Of a stretch of 64,000 nt of DNA, positions 1 through 9,791 are shown in pieces; position 1 is the first letter of the stretch, and the number at the start of each line of letters is the position of its first letter. The position numbers and the translations under genes are program-made. Below the pieces are notes generated by a model. That model had not been told where the DNA came from, made no database searches, and saw only the letters and a list, made by a program, of their open reading frames with translations. This DNA is from Noviherbaspirillum malthae (GTDB lineage: Bacteria > Pseudomonadota > Gammaproteobacteria > Burkholderiales > Burkholderiaceae_D), in contig NZ_JACYXF010000001.1 in the NCBI RefSeq assembly GCF_015352985.1, positions 496,001 to 560,000 on the forward strand, given 5' to 3'.

Positions 1-174
1 TAAATCACGGACCACGTCTTCGGTAAGAGCGAGACAGGTGGTGAGGGTGACTTGCCGTGCGTCTTGCGGCAGCTTTTCAAGGACGGACAGCAAAGCGGCT
101 GCAGTGTCGGCTCGGGCCGCCGCGCGCGCAATGATTTCGGAATGGGAATGTACGGGCGAGTTAGTGCCAGGCAT
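1..174 (-). CDS. Hypothetical protein of the integrated element, partial (runs off left edge)
   Basis: An open frame starts with ATG at 174 and stays open for all 58 codons to the window edge. A strong Shine-Dalgarno sequence (GAAGGAGG) sits just upstream, which makes the start convincing. The visible N-terminus is mostly helical and alanine-rich (MPGTNSPVHSHSEIIARAAA). It overlaps the end of the preceding small frame by 14 bases, so it is probably the distal gene of the operon that begins with the AlpA-like regulator. I do not recognise the family. In P4-like elements a replication or primase gene often lies downstream of alpA, but nothing visible here identifies one. Confidence 0.6.
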   Translation of the reverse strand, partial: MPGTNSPVHSHSEIIARAAARADTAAALLSVLEKLPQDARQVTLTTCLALTEDVVRDL

Positions 175-448
175 GGGTGCCTCCTTCTTGAGCGGTTAAA
201 CCGCCTCTCCTCGCTCTCACACGAGGGGGGCGGCGAATGGCAGGGGTTGAGAGACCGGCAAGAAGGTACCGGCAGGCCGAAGCCTCCCCACCACCGCCGC
301 CCATAGAAGGCACAGCATGGTCCGGACGAAAAAATACCGCCTTGTGGCGGTTGTCCGCCTCCTTGATCGGGCTCTCACCCCCGGTCGCTTCTTTTTCAGC
401 GACATGTCCAGAGTAATCCAATAACTTCCAAATCGTCAAGAAATTCAT
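161..448 (-). CDS. Small hypothetical protein of the integrated element
   Basis: This 95-codon frame starts with an ATGA overlap on the stop of the upstream small gene and ends 14 bases inside the next gene, the packing of a tight operon. The N-terminal half looks protein-like; the C-terminal half is Gly/Arg-rich and less convincing. A second frame on the same strand (217-405, starting MSLKKKRPGVRARSRR) overlaps it almost completely, so which frame is translated is uncertain. The position downstream of an AlpA-type regulator in a P4-like element recalls small phage-satellite proteins, but I cannot assign a family. Confidence 0.4.
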   Translation of the reverse strand: MNFLTIWKLLDYSGHVAEKEATGGESPIKEADNRHKAVFFRPDHAVPSMGGGGGEASACRYLLAGLSTPAIRRPPRVRARRGGLTAQEGGTHAWH

Positions 449-672
449 TCGCGGGACTCCAGGCGCTTTTGGACGATGCGCAAGAACCCACGGGTAACCG
501 TCAGCGCTTCGATATCGTGGAACTCGGGCAGCAGAGCGAGCAGCTCGGCATACAGAGCATCCGGATCCGGATAGCTTGTGCGGACCTGCTCGATGAATTC
601 CTTGGCTTGTTTTTGACCCTTGAGATTTGCCGCTACCAGCTCGGCCAGGTTAGGAGTGCCGGCGCCGGTCAT
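445..672 (-). CDS. Small hypothetical protein downstream of AlpA-like regulator
   Basis: This encodes a 75-residue acidic, helical protein beginning MTGAGTPNLAELVAANLKGQ. The start chosen is the ATG whose first bases overlap the stop of the AlpA-like gene (ATGA); a longer frame to 726 exists but would overlap alpA deeply. The translational coupling on both sides indicates one operon: alpA, this gene, the next small frame, and the partial gene at the edge. No known domain or signal peptide is visible. Confidence 0.6.
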   Translation of the reverse strand: MTGAGTPNLAELVAANLKGQKQAKEFIEQVRTSYPDPDALYAELLALLPEFHDIEALTVTRGFLRIVQKRLESRE

Positions 673-881
673 TTGGCTGCCTGGTTTGCCGGTTTCGCGG
701 AAGCCGCGACTCGTGCATCGATCCAAGCATCGATTGCGTCAGAGTCCCAGCCGATAGCCCGGGCACCAAGCGGTATTGAGCTTGGGAAAGCTCCGGCTTT
801 GATGAAGTTGTAGATGCTCGACCTGCTCAAGCCCGTGCGAGCTCGAACCTCAGGAAGTCGAATAATTGATCTTTGCGCCAT
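669..881 (-). CDS. AlpA-family / excisionase-like DNA-binding regulator
   Basis: This 70-residue protein has the winged-helix pattern of AlpA/MerR-like excisionase proteins: a helix-turn-helix in LPEVRARTGLSRSSIYNFIK followed by a short wing (FPSSIPLGARAIGWDSDAIDAWI). In P4-type elements such proteins activate integrase or element genes and can act in excision. It is the first gene of a leftward operon, with stop and start of the next gene overlapping. Its upstream region carries several ACCCTNAGGGT palindromes that may be operators. The lysine/alanine C-terminal tail is unremarkable. The family call is firm; the exact role is inferred. Confidence 0.8.
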   Translation of the reverse strand: MAQRSIIRLPEVRARTGLSRSSIYNFIKAGAFPSSIPLGARAIGWDSDAIDAWIDARVAASAKPANQAAK

Positions 882-954
882 GTTGCACCTTTATGTGCGT
901 TGTTGAACATGGCGAGAATATGGATGAAGGAGTAACCCTCACGGCAACAACTTT

Positions 955-1034
955 TACCCTCAGGGTAAACGGGTAAAACGACCCTGAGGGTAGGCGCAAA
1001 CCCGCATGAATCCTAGGTTTTCTACCCTGGGGGT
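955..1034. promoter_or_regulatory. Repeated ACCCTNAGGGT palindromes upstream of the AlpA-like gene
   Basis: Two perfect palindromes (TACCCTCAGGGTA at 955-967 and ACCCTGAGGGT at 981-991) and one near-copy (ACCCTGGGGGT at 1024-1034) lie between the 257-residue hypothetical gene and the AlpA-like gene. Half-sites (CCCT at 936-939, GGGTA at 971-975) lie around them. Centres are about 25 and 43 bases apart. Clustered short dyads in front of a regulator gene suggest operators for an element-encoded DNA-binding protein; which one is unknown. Confidence 0.55.
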
Positions 1035-1039
1035 TAAAG

Positions 1040-1813
1040 TTATTTTTTGGTCTTTTTTTGGCGGTCGATAGGACATGCAACCAGCTCGACGGCTTCAGCC
1101 TGAAGCTGACTCAACTTGTACTTTTCCCTCAAGTCCCCCCACAGGGCTTCCTGATTTGGACGTTGATCCACATCTGTCCAATACTCTCGCTGAACTGCAA
1201 GCGCAATCTTCATCAGCCTGGTGTTGTGCAATGCTATTGCGCTGCCATCGCCAACAAGGCGGTTCAGCTGGTCCACCTTTTTCTGCAGATCACTTACCTG
1301 AGCACGAAGTATTTCTGCATCAGCTTCAGCCTTTTTCCGTCGGCCTTCCTCTGCACTTAGGCGCCGTAGCAACTCCTCGTCCGTCTTGGGCGGCGCTGTC
1401 GACTCCGTGCTGTCCGGGATGGGCCAGTCTAGGCCTTTTTCCTTGGACCAGTTGCGCCATGCCGCATGGCTAATCCGATCTACAGAGCCTATTTCTGTTT
1501 TTGGTTTTTCGAATCCGTTAAGCCGAGCATCTTGGGCCAAGATCTCATGCTGGCATGCGTCAATGAGTCGAAGTTTTCTATCCACCTCGGACGGAGGATC
1601 GTCCCAAAAGCGCCAGTCATCCACTTCGTCCGGAAAGAGACCGGACATAATCAGCGCCGCATCTTGTTTTGTGAACGCTGGCATTTGCTGATATTCCACC
1701 GGCCATGTACGGCTTGGGGTTTTCAACGAAATGTTATTTTCTTCAAGTAGGGCTGTGATTTCAGATAACCGAAAGCCGAATTTCTTATAGTCAGAATGGA
1801 ATATCATCGTCAT
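1040..1813 (-). CDS. Hypothetical element protein with C-terminal coiled coil
   Basis: This encodes about 257 residues if translation starts at the ATG at 1813 (MTMIFHSDYKKFGFRL). Upstream in-frame ATGs would overlap the preceding gene further. The N-terminal half is globular and rich in Trp and Asp (DDWRFWDDPP); residues about 140-190 form a charged heptad-like segment (EELLRRLSAEEGRRKKAEADA) that should be a coiled coil. The end is basic. It overlaps the stop of the upstream 96-residue gene by 23 bases, so the two are probably co-transcribed. I do not recognise the family; its place between integrase and alpA marks it as cargo of the element. Confidence 0.65.
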   Translation of the reverse strand: MTMIFHSDYKKFGFRLSEITALLEENNISLKTPSRTWPVEYQQMPAFTKQDAALIMSGLFPDEVDDWRFWDDPPSEVDRKLRLIDACQHEILAQDARLNGFEKPKTEIGSVDRISHAAWRNWSKEKGLDWPIPDSTESTAPPKTDEELLRRLSAEEGRRKKAEADAEILRAQVSDLQKKVDQLNRLVGDGSAIALHNTRLMKIALAVQREYWTDVDQRPNQEALWGDLREKYKLSQLQAEAVELVACPIDRQKKTKK

Positions 1814-2081
1814 CCCAGAGAGGTGCAAATTTCCCGGTTTCCGCCACATGGCGGAGACGTTCAAGCGCCAGAGCAAAATCTTCGGTGGGCTTAACGCCGG
1901 TTGCGAGGTCTATTTCTTGCCATTGGGGATAATCAGTGGGGCTGGCCCTATCTAGGACCCGATACAGCGCTCGCGCGGCATTCTGAAGAGATACGCCGTC
2001 AACTTCTGTCATTTTTATTAGCAGGTCATGAAGGCTAATAAAGCCCTCATCCTCCTTTTGGAGGAAGTCTTTGATACCCAT
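1791..2081 (-). CDS. Hypothetical protein of the integrated element
   Basis: This encodes 96 residues, MGIKDFLQKEDEGFISLHDL at the start and a very acidic WDDDDIPF end. It looks globular and soluble, without signal peptide or membrane segment. It is followed by, and overlaps, the 257-residue hypothetical gene, and lies about 100 bases downstream of the integrase stop on the same strand. No recognised domain. Confidence 0.6.
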   Translation of the reverse strand: MGIKDFLQKEDEGFISLHDLLIKMTEVDGVSLQNAARALYRVLDRASPTDYPQWQEIDLATGVKPTEDFALALERLRHVAETGKFAPLWDDDDIPF

Positions 2082-2177
2082 AGCGTCCCATTGCCGCTCC
2101 CTTGAAATCGGAAGCCATGCCGGCCGGGTAAGGGTTGCCCGGTTTTCGAGTGGCCGCTCTAGGCATGGCTAAACTGA

Positions 2178-3392
2178 TTATGCTGCTTGGCCAAACTTCC
2201 CCGCGATGACCTTATTGCCGGCCGCGATCGCGTCTAAGTAGTCTGCCCAATGCTGCATCATGGTAATTCTTTCTGGCAAGTATTGCGCGTGATTGTAGGC
2301 AGCACGTACGCCATCCCGCTCGCTATGGGCCAGCTGGCGCTCAATGACGTCCGGCCGGTAGCCCATTTCATTCAAGGCTGTGGATGCAATCCCGCGGAAT
2401 CCATGGCCAGTCATCCTGGTTCGATAGCCCATTCGGTAGATGGCGTAGAGGACCGTGTTTTCGCTCATTGGCTTGTTTGCGTTTCGGTCGCCCGGGAAGA
2501 CCAGTCGGCCATCTCCGGTGAAGGTCTTCAGTTCACGAAGAATTGCAATCGCTTGACTGGAAAGCGGTACCAGGTGCTGCTCCTTCATTTTCATGCGCTC
2601 AGCCGGTATGCGCCAAAGAGCACCTTCGAAGTCAATTTCGTTCCATTCCGCGCCGCGCAGCTCCCCGGTCCGGACGAACGTGTATGCCATGAAGCGGATG
2701 GCCAATGCAGTTACTTTACGGCCGTCATACTCCGCCAGCTTGCGCATGAATTCCGGCATTTCCGCGATACTGAGTCGTGCGTAGTTCTTATTTTTGGGCG
2801 CAGCAAACGATCCGCGAAGAGGATGAGTAGGGTTATATCTTGTTAGCAACTTCGTGATCGCATAATCGAAAACCGCACTGCAACGTTGTTTGACCCGGGA
2901 AGCGATCTCCAAGGCGCCACGGGCCTCGATCTTGGTCAGCAGGTCGAGCATTTCCTTGGCGCTGATCTCATCAATCGGCCGGCGCCCAATGCTAGGGAAA
3001 ACGTTCTGCTCGAGCGAGTCCATGATTTTTGCGGCATACCCAGCACTCCAATCGGCGCTGCCTTTCTTGTGCCATTCCCGGGCTATACGCTCAAAAGTTT
3101 GCTCTGTCCGGGCGAGATCCTGCCGCTTTTGCTCACGTCTCGTCGCGCTGGGGTCTTCACCGGCGTCTAGCAACTTTCGAGCGGCATCTCGTTTTTGCCG
3201 GGCTTCACTCAAAGTGACTTCGGGAAAAACGCCGAGCGCCAAAAGCTTCTCTTTGCCGGCATAGCGGTATTTCATGCGCCAATAGCGCGCGCCGTTTGGC
3301 TGGATAAGCAGAAACATTCCACCGCCGTCGGCCAGCTTGTACGCTTTCTCCTTTGGCTTCGCGTTTTTGCACTCGGTCGCAGTCAACTTCAT
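2178..3392 (-). CDS. P4-type tyrosine-recombinase integrase
   Basis: This site-specific recombinase (404 residues) would integrate and excise the element at the tRNA-Arg gene. The N-terminal 90 residues are the arm-type DNA-binding (DUF4102) domain typical of P4-like integrases (LADGGGMFLLIQPNGARYWR), followed by a core-binding domain and the catalytic domain. Catalytic residues are visible: Arg in YTFVRTGELRGAEW, His-x-x-Arg in TGHGFRGIAST, and the Tyr near the end in RAAYNHAQYLP. Length is normal. The start codon is about 170 bases from the 3' end of the tRNA gene and transcription runs away from it, the usual arrangement. The gene looks intact. Confidence 0.93.
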   Translation of the reverse strand: MKLTATECKNAKPKEKAYKLADGGGMFLLIQPNGARYWRMKYRYAGKEKLLALGVFPEVTLSEARQKRDAARKLLDAGEDPSATRREQKRQDLARTEQTFERIAREWHKKGSADWSAGYAAKIMDSLEQNVFPSIGRRPIDEISAKEMLDLLTKIEARGALEIASRVKQRCSAVFDYAITKLLTRYNPTHPLRGSFAAPKNKNYARLSIAEMPEFMRKLAEYDGRKVTALAIRFMAYTFVRTGELRGAEWNEIDFEGALWRIPAERMKMKEQHLVPLSSQAIAILRELKTFTGDGRLVFPGDRNANKPMSENTVLYAIYRMGYRTRMTGHGFRGIASTALNEMGYRPDVIERQLAHSERDGVRAAYNHAQYLPERITMMQHWADYLDAIAAGNKVIAGKFGQAA

Positions 3393-3492
3393 GGGGGTAT
3401 TTTCTGGAAAACCAGTCGAGGTAGGAAAAAGTACCCCAAATGTACCCCCAAAAATATTGGATGTAAATAAACGCTAATAAGCATTCAGAAGC

Positions 3493-3531
3493 AAAAAACC
3501 CGCGCAATCTCTAGGATCGACGCGAGTTTTT
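3493..3531 (-). terminator. Intrinsic terminator downstream of tRNA-Arg
   Basis: Read on the minus strand, AAAAACTCGCG and CGCGGGTTTTT form a stem (with one U-G pair) followed by a T run, about 30 bases past the tRNA 3' end. It would end the tRNA transcript. It lies on the element side of the junction, so it may have come with the element. Confidence 0.6.
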
Positions 3532-3562
3532 GTATATCTTTGAATCTTCTTAAATCTGTTGC

Positions 3563-3639
3563 TGGTCCCGCCGACAGGAATCGAACCTGTATCTAGCGCT
3601 TAGGAGGCACTCGTTCTATCCATTGAACTACGGCGAGAC
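3563..3639 (-). tRNA. tRNA-Arg (anticodon CCU), element integration site
   Basis: A 77-nt cloverleaf on the minus strand with encoded CCA. The acceptor GTCTCGC pairs with GCGGGAC (one G-U), the T arm contains GGTTCGATTCC, and the anticodon loop reads CTCCTAA (CCT), decoding AGG. The integrase gene lies immediately beyond the 3' end, so the 3' part of this tRNA is very probably one attachment site; the matching direct repeat must lie left of the window. Confidence 0.95.
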
Positions 3640-3793
3640 ACGCGGGATGTTGACGCGCTGAATCTGCGTCACGCCCGAGATTATAGCCGAGACCGGCATA
3701 GAAAACCCTCCCATTGTTTTGCAATCGGTACAATGGCTGTTTCATCCACCGTTTCCATTGAACCGGTCCACTCTCCCGCACAGCATTTTTCAT

Positions 3794-5728
<1,935 letters not shown>

Positions 5729-5778
5729 ATTGAAGGCTGCGGACTGACCGCAGATCCGCAGTCGCCGTCGGGCCTCGC

Positions 5779-6618
5779 CTAATTCAGGCGCCTGCAGGCT
5801 TCCCGCAGCTTGGGAAGCTTGCCGCGCAGGGTTTCGGCATCGGGCGCATAGGGCCGCTCTGCCAGGTAGGCTTCGAGGTCGTCCAATGCGGCCTGCGGAC
5901 ATTCCAGGCTGGCGTAGGCCAGGCCGCGGTCGCGGCGCTCGGTAATCTCATCCGGCAGAAGGATGAGCAGGCGCTGCTGCACGCCGAGCAGGCGCTGCCA
6001 GTGCATGTGCTCGAAGAACAGCGATTTCAGGTTGCGCAGCATTCGCACCAGGATTTCGCGCGGATGGGCCGCATGCAGGTAGTAGGACAGCGGAATGGCG
6101 CCGGGATAGCTCTGGTGCTCGAAATAGGGCTCCAGCCTTTCTTCCAGTTCCTCGCGCGAGAGGCTGGTGCCGTTGAACGGATCGAGCACGATATCTCCGG
6201 ACTGCACCGACAGTTTCATCAGGAAATGCCCGGGGAAGGAAATGCCCCTGACGTTCAGCCCGATCTGCTGGGCAAGCTCCATGTAAAGCACCGCCAATGA
6301 AATCGGGATGCCGCGCCGAGTGCGGATGACCTTGTGCAGGTAGCTGTTGTCCGGATCGTAGTAGTCGTTCACATTGCCCGCGAATCCAAGTTCCCGGTAG
6401 AAGAAATGGTTGAGCAGCCTGAGCTTCTGCACGCTGGAGGCGTCCGGTGCAAGACGGCGCTGCAGCCGAGCTGCAAGAATGTCGACTTCCACCTGTGTCG
6501 CAGCAAGATCCAGTTGCGGCTCCGCATCCTGGGCAATGGCCAGCGCGGCTTCGAACAGGGGAATGGAGTCGTCCTGCTGCACCAGCGAGGCAAAGTATTC
6601 TAGAGATTGGATTACCAT
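5779..6618 (-). CDS. SirB1-family protein (transglutaminase-like fold plus TPR)
   Basis: This 279-residue protein belongs to the SirB1 family: an N-terminal transglutaminase-like region (YDPDNSYLHKVIRTRRGIPISLAVLYMELAQQIGL) and a C-terminal tetratricopeptide-like segment (RRDRGLAYASLECPQAALDDLEAYL). The family is widespread in proteobacteria but its biochemical role is not settled. No signal peptide is present. It lies on the minus strand about 60 bases downstream of murJ, so read-through from murJ is possible. Confidence 0.85.
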   Translation of the reverse strand: MVIQSLEYFASLVQQDDSIPLFEAALAIAQDAEPQLDLAATQVEVDILAARLQRRLAPDASSVQKLRLLNHFFYRELGFAGNVNDYYDPDNSYLHKVIRTRRGIPISLAVLYMELAQQIGLNVRGISFPGHFLMKLSVQSGDIVLDPFNGTSLSREELEERLEPYFEHQSYPGAIPLSYYLHAAHPREILVRMLRNLKSLFFEHMHWQRLLGVQQRLLILLPDEITERRDRGLAYASLECPQAALDDLEAYLAERPYAPDAETLRGKLPKLREACRRLN

Positions 6619-6679
6619 ACATGACCATCATAAACCATGCTGCCGTCATTGAAAGGGCGGCATGGTCAATCCGAGGGTC

Positions 6680-8230
6680 TTATCTGCCCATGCGCTTGAA
6701 GTCGCGGAAACGAAAACCCATGGCCAGCAGTGACCCGAAGTAAGTTACCGCGCAGGCGACAAGCACGAGTGCCAAGGCTCCGACGCGCTGCCAGGGATGC
6801 GACTGGAGGGCGATCCAGTTGAAATTGCCGGCCGTCCATAGCGCGACAGCTGCGAGCAGAGCCAAGGCTGCGCAGATCCGGATGAAAAACATTCCCCAGC
6901 CCGGATGCGGGACGTAGATTTTCCGGCGCCGCAAGCCGATGTAGAGAAGGCCCGCATTCAGGCAGGCGCCGACGCCGACGGAAAGGGCGAGTCCGGCATG
7001 CTTGAACTGGGGAACGAAAACCAGGTTCAATAATTGCGTCGCGATCAGGACGACGATGGCAATCTTCACCGGCGTCCGGATGTCCTGCTTGGCGTAAAAA
7101 CCGGGTGCGAGAATCTTTACAACGATCAGGCCGATCAGGCCGACGCCGTAGGCAATGAGGGCTTGTCCCGTCATCCTGACCGACAGTTCATCGAATTTCC
7201 CGTAGTGGAACAGGGTGGTCGTCAACGGCTCCGCCAGCGTGGCCAATCCAACCGCCGAAGGCAGGGCGATCAGAAAGGTCAGGCGCAATCCCCAATCCAG
7301 AAGTGACGAATATTCCTCGGCATCCTTGTCGGCATGCGCCTTCGACAGGCTGGGCAGCAGGATCGTACCCAGGGCCACGCCCAGCAGCGCGGTCGGAAAT
7401 TCCATCAGGCGATCGGCATAGGTGAGCCACGAGACGCTGCCGCTGGCAAGGCGTGACGCAATGTTGGTGTTGATGATGATGCTGATCTGGGCCACGGAAA
7501 CCGCGACGATGGCCGGCACCATCTGGCGCAGCACGCGCCGGACGCCTGGGTCCTGCAGCGCCGCTTTCAGGCCGAAGCCGATGCGCGGAAGCATGCCGAT
7601 CTTGAGCAGTGCCGGAATCTGGATCGCCACCTGCAGCAGGCCGCCGACCACCACTGCAAAGGCCAGCGCATAGACGGGCTGTTCCATGTAAGGCGCAACG
7701 AATAGCGACGCCGCGATGAAGGACAGGTTCAGCAGCACCGGGGTAATGGCCGGGACGCGGAACTGGCGCCAGGTATTGAGGATGCCGCCGGCCAATGCAA
7801 CGAAGGCCATGAATCCTATATAGGGAAACATGATGCGCGTCATCAGCACGGCGGAAGAGAAGGCGGAAGGGTCGGACTTGAGGCCGGTGGCGATGAAATA
7901 GACCACGACCGGCGCCGCAGCGATGCCGGCCAGGCAGGTCAGGACCAGTGCCCACATCAGGACGGTGGCGACATGATCGGCCAGTTCCTTGGTCGCCGCC
8001 TCGCCTTTCTGGTTCTTGTATTCCGCAAGAATCGGCACGAAGGCCTGGGAAAAGGCGCCTTCGGCAAACAGGCGGCGCAGCAGATTGGGAATGCGGAAAG
8101 CGACATTGAAGGCGTCCGTATAGGCGGAAGCGCCGAAGGCGCGCGCAAACAGCAGTTCGCGCAGCAGCCCCGTTACACGGGACACCATGGTCATTCCGGA
8201 AACGGTGGCAAGCGTTTTGAGAAGATTCAT
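6680..8230 (-). CDS. murJ: Lipid II flippase MurJ
   Basis: MurJ is an integral membrane protein of the MOP superfamily that moves lipid II across the inner membrane for peptidoglycan synthesis. The 516 residues contain about 14 hydrophobic segments and the typical N-terminus (SRVTGLLRELLFARAFGASAYTDAFNVAFRIPNLLRRLFAEGAFSQ, residues about 14-60), with the conserved Arg residues of the central cavity. The start at MNLLKTLATVSG is preferred over an ATG three codons upstream because it matches the family N-terminus. It diverges from rpsT, as in many betaproteobacteria. Confidence 0.95.
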   Translation of the reverse strand: MNLLKTLATVSGMTMVSRVTGLLRELLFARAFGASAYTDAFNVAFRIPNLLRRLFAEGAFSQAFVPILAEYKNQKGEAATKELADHVATVLMWALVLTCLAGIAAAPVVVYFIATGLKSDPSAFSSAVLMTRIMFPYIGFMAFVALAGGILNTWRQFRVPAITPVLLNLSFIAASLFVAPYMEQPVYALAFAVVVGGLLQVAIQIPALLKIGMLPRIGFGLKAALQDPGVRRVLRQMVPAIVAVSVAQISIIINTNIASRLASGSVSWLTYADRLMEFPTALLGVALGTILLPSLSKAHADKDAEEYSSLLDWGLRLTFLIALPSAVGLATLAEPLTTTLFHYGKFDELSVRMTGQALIAYGVGLIGLIVVKILAPGFYAKQDIRTPVKIAIVVLIATQLLNLVFVPQFKHAGLALSVGVGACLNAGLLYIGLRRRKIYVPHPGWGMFFIRICAALALLAAVALWTAGNFNWIALQSHPWQRVGALALVLVACAVTYFGSLLAMGFRFRDFKRMGR

Positions 8231-8314
8231 GGGGCGCAATTATAGCCGCAGCCCAAGACGCCATTTCCTCCGGATAGCGTTCCGCGGGAGACCGGAAAAA
8301 GGAAAATGTCCTGA

Positions 8315-8344
8315 TTGCCCTATCCGTAAAAACTGCGTTATAAT
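8315..8344 (+). promoter_or_regulatory. Probable sigma-70 promoter of rpsT
   Basis: TTGCCC (8315-8320) and a perfect TATAAT (8339-8344) are separated by 18 bases, about 70 bases upstream of the rpsT start. The leader is short and A-rich before the start. Confidence 0.65.
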
Positions 8345-8412
8345 CCGCAGCTTTACAGAATTCTGTCTCGCAACCTGCGAACGCAGTCCGATTTCGATTT
8401 AGGAAATAATAA

Positions 8413-8676
8413 ATGGCAAATACCGCACAGGCGCGCAAGCGTGCTCGTCAAGCAGTCAAGCAAAACGCACACAACTCCAGCCAGCGCTCGACACTGCGTA
8501 CGGCGATCAAGGCTGTCCGCAAGGCGATCGAAGCAGGCGACAAGGCCGCTGCATCGCAAGTATTCCAGTCTTCCGTTTCGACGATCGACCGTATCGCCGA
8601 CAAGAAGATCATTCACAAGAACAAGGCAGCTCGCCACAAGAGCCGCCTGGCAGCCGCTCTGAAGGCATTGGCCTGA
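8413..8676 (+). CDS. rpsT: 30S ribosomal protein S20
   Basis: S20 is an 87-residue, very basic helical protein that binds 16S rRNA in the 30S subunit. The sequence [20 protein letters not shown] and the [19 protein letters not shown] end are diagnostic. It is monocistronic, with its own promoter and a strong intrinsic terminator about 70 bases after the stop, and diverges from murJ. Confidence 0.97.
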   Translation: MANTAQARKRARQAVKQNAHNSSQRSTLRTAIKAVRKAIEAGDKAAASQVFQSSVSTIDRIADKKIIHKNKAARHKSRLAAALKALA

Positions 8677-8742
8677 TATTGTCGCGATCGGGCGTGCTGC
8701 ACCGCAGCCCGATGCGATAGTCGGTAGCGAGACCAGAAAAAG

Positions 8743-8772
8743 ACCCGCGTGGCTTGTGCCCTCGCGGGTTTT
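8743..8772 (+). terminator. Intrinsic terminator of rpsT
   Basis: ACCCGCG (8743-8749) and CGCGGGT (8763-8769) form a GC stem followed by a T run. Confidence 0.75.
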
Positions 8773-8923
8773 GCTTCTTGCCGCGCCTTATTCTCCGCAA
8801 GTGTTTCGCCTTTACCTCCCTCTTCGCTTGGCATTGAGCTGATGGCTCGGGTATCTCCCTGAGCGTCGCGCGGGCAGGGCATTCGAACTCTTCCAGCCGC
8901 GTTGTCACGAGGCCGCGGGAATG

Positions 8924-9087
8924 CTAGAGCGCTTTCGGCTTGACTGTACTGTCGATCCCGGGCGATTTGCCAGCGGCACAGCGTTGTGTCTCCTTGCCAT
9001 GGCCCCGCCATGTCGCGTCGCCACGCCTTGTTCCGCAGGCAAATCACCTCGGCCTCGCCGAGTCCAGTCAAGCCGAAAGCGCTCTAG
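8924..9087. mobile_element. MITE-like palindromic element (164 bp)
   Basis: The two ends are perfect 23-bp inverted repeats (8924-8946 and 9065-9087), both beginning CTAGAGCGCTTTCGG when read inward. The interior continues as an imperfect palindrome (shared GATTTGCC, GCGG, ACA and GTG blocks on both arms), so the element can fold into one long hairpin. It has no coding capacity. A CTAG at each outer end resembles the CTAG/TA targets used by IS630-Tc1 type elements, but the parent transposase is not in the window. Confidence 0.65.
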
Positions 9088-9178
9088 TTTCCAATATCGA
9101 ACTGCTGATGTGCGGACATCGCCCGCCGTCAGTGACATCAGCTGCCAGGCGCAGTTACCTCGGCTGCCTGACTTCCCG

Positions 9179-9628
9179 CTAGTTCGGCAAGCCTTGAATT
9201 GGCATGCCCGGCTTGATGTTCTTCTGCTTGAACCATCCCTGATTCATTTCCAGCGCATAGCGCGCCGGCCGTTTCGTGCAATGTGAATCGGTCGTTTGCG
9301 GCTGCATGTCTTCGATATTGATGATTTTTCCGCTCTCATCAATGAAGGCAACGGACAGCGGAATGAGCGTGTTCTTCATCCACATGCACACCCCTGCAGG
9401 CGCCTCGAACACGAATACCATTCCTTCATTCGGGCCCATCCGTTCCCGATACATCAGGCCCTGCTGCCGTTCCGCATCCCTCGCCGCCACTTCAGCCTTG
9501 ATGACGTGCATCCCCGCATTCAGGGATATCACCGGAAATTTTACCGGCTGCTGCTGAGCCCATGCGGTGGCGCCCAAGGTGGTCATCACGGCGCCGATGA
9601 GCAGGTGGGTTAAAGACGGAGTCTTCAT
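9179..9628 (-). CDS. DUF192 family exported protein
   Basis: The 149-residue product has an N-terminal signal peptide (hydrophobic MKTPSLTHLLIGAVMTTLGA, probable cleavage after AWA) and a DUF192 domain (residues about 35-145) with the family motifs ERQQGLMYRERM and FVFEAPAGVCMWMKNTLIPL. The family is periplasmic or extracytoplasmic with unknown function. The start at MKTPS is chosen because it opens the signal peptide; the longer frame to 9709 adds a basic leader. It ends near the MITE-like element. Confidence 0.85.
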   Translation of the reverse strand: MKTPSLTHLLIGAVMTTLGATAWAQQQPVKFPVISLNAGMHVIKAEVAARDAERQQGLMYRERMGPNEGMVFVFEAPAGVCMWMKNTLIPLSVAFIDESGKIINIEDMQPQTTDSHCTKRPARYALEMNQGWFKQKNIKPGMPIQGLPN

Positions 9629-9744
9629 CGTTCTTGCTGTTTCAAAGTTGTTGTCAATTGCTTGAAGCTTAGCGGATAAATGAAAAACGGGCTTGCGCTT
9701 GCTTGCCAAAACGGCATCCGGACCGCCTGTGCTCGTGGCCCATG

Positions 9745-9776
9745 AAAAAAGGCAGGCTGAGCGGCCTGCCTTTTTT
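9745..9776. terminator. Intrinsic terminator (symmetrical)
   Basis: AAAAAAGGCAGGC and GCCTGCCTTTTTT flank a 6-base loop. It lies just beyond the stop of the small Ala/Lys-rich gene and would work in either direction. Confidence 0.8.
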
Positions 9777-9791
9777 GAGTGAATCTCTTGC

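Larger units (their letters stand above)
8677..9178. other. Intergenic region with rpsT terminator and a MITE-like palindrome
   Basis: No credible gene lies in these 502 bases. They hold the rpsT terminator (8743-8772), about 150 bases with nothing I recognise, and the palindromic element at 8924-9087. Short reading frames across the palindrome reflect its inverted-repeat structure. Confidence 0.6.
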
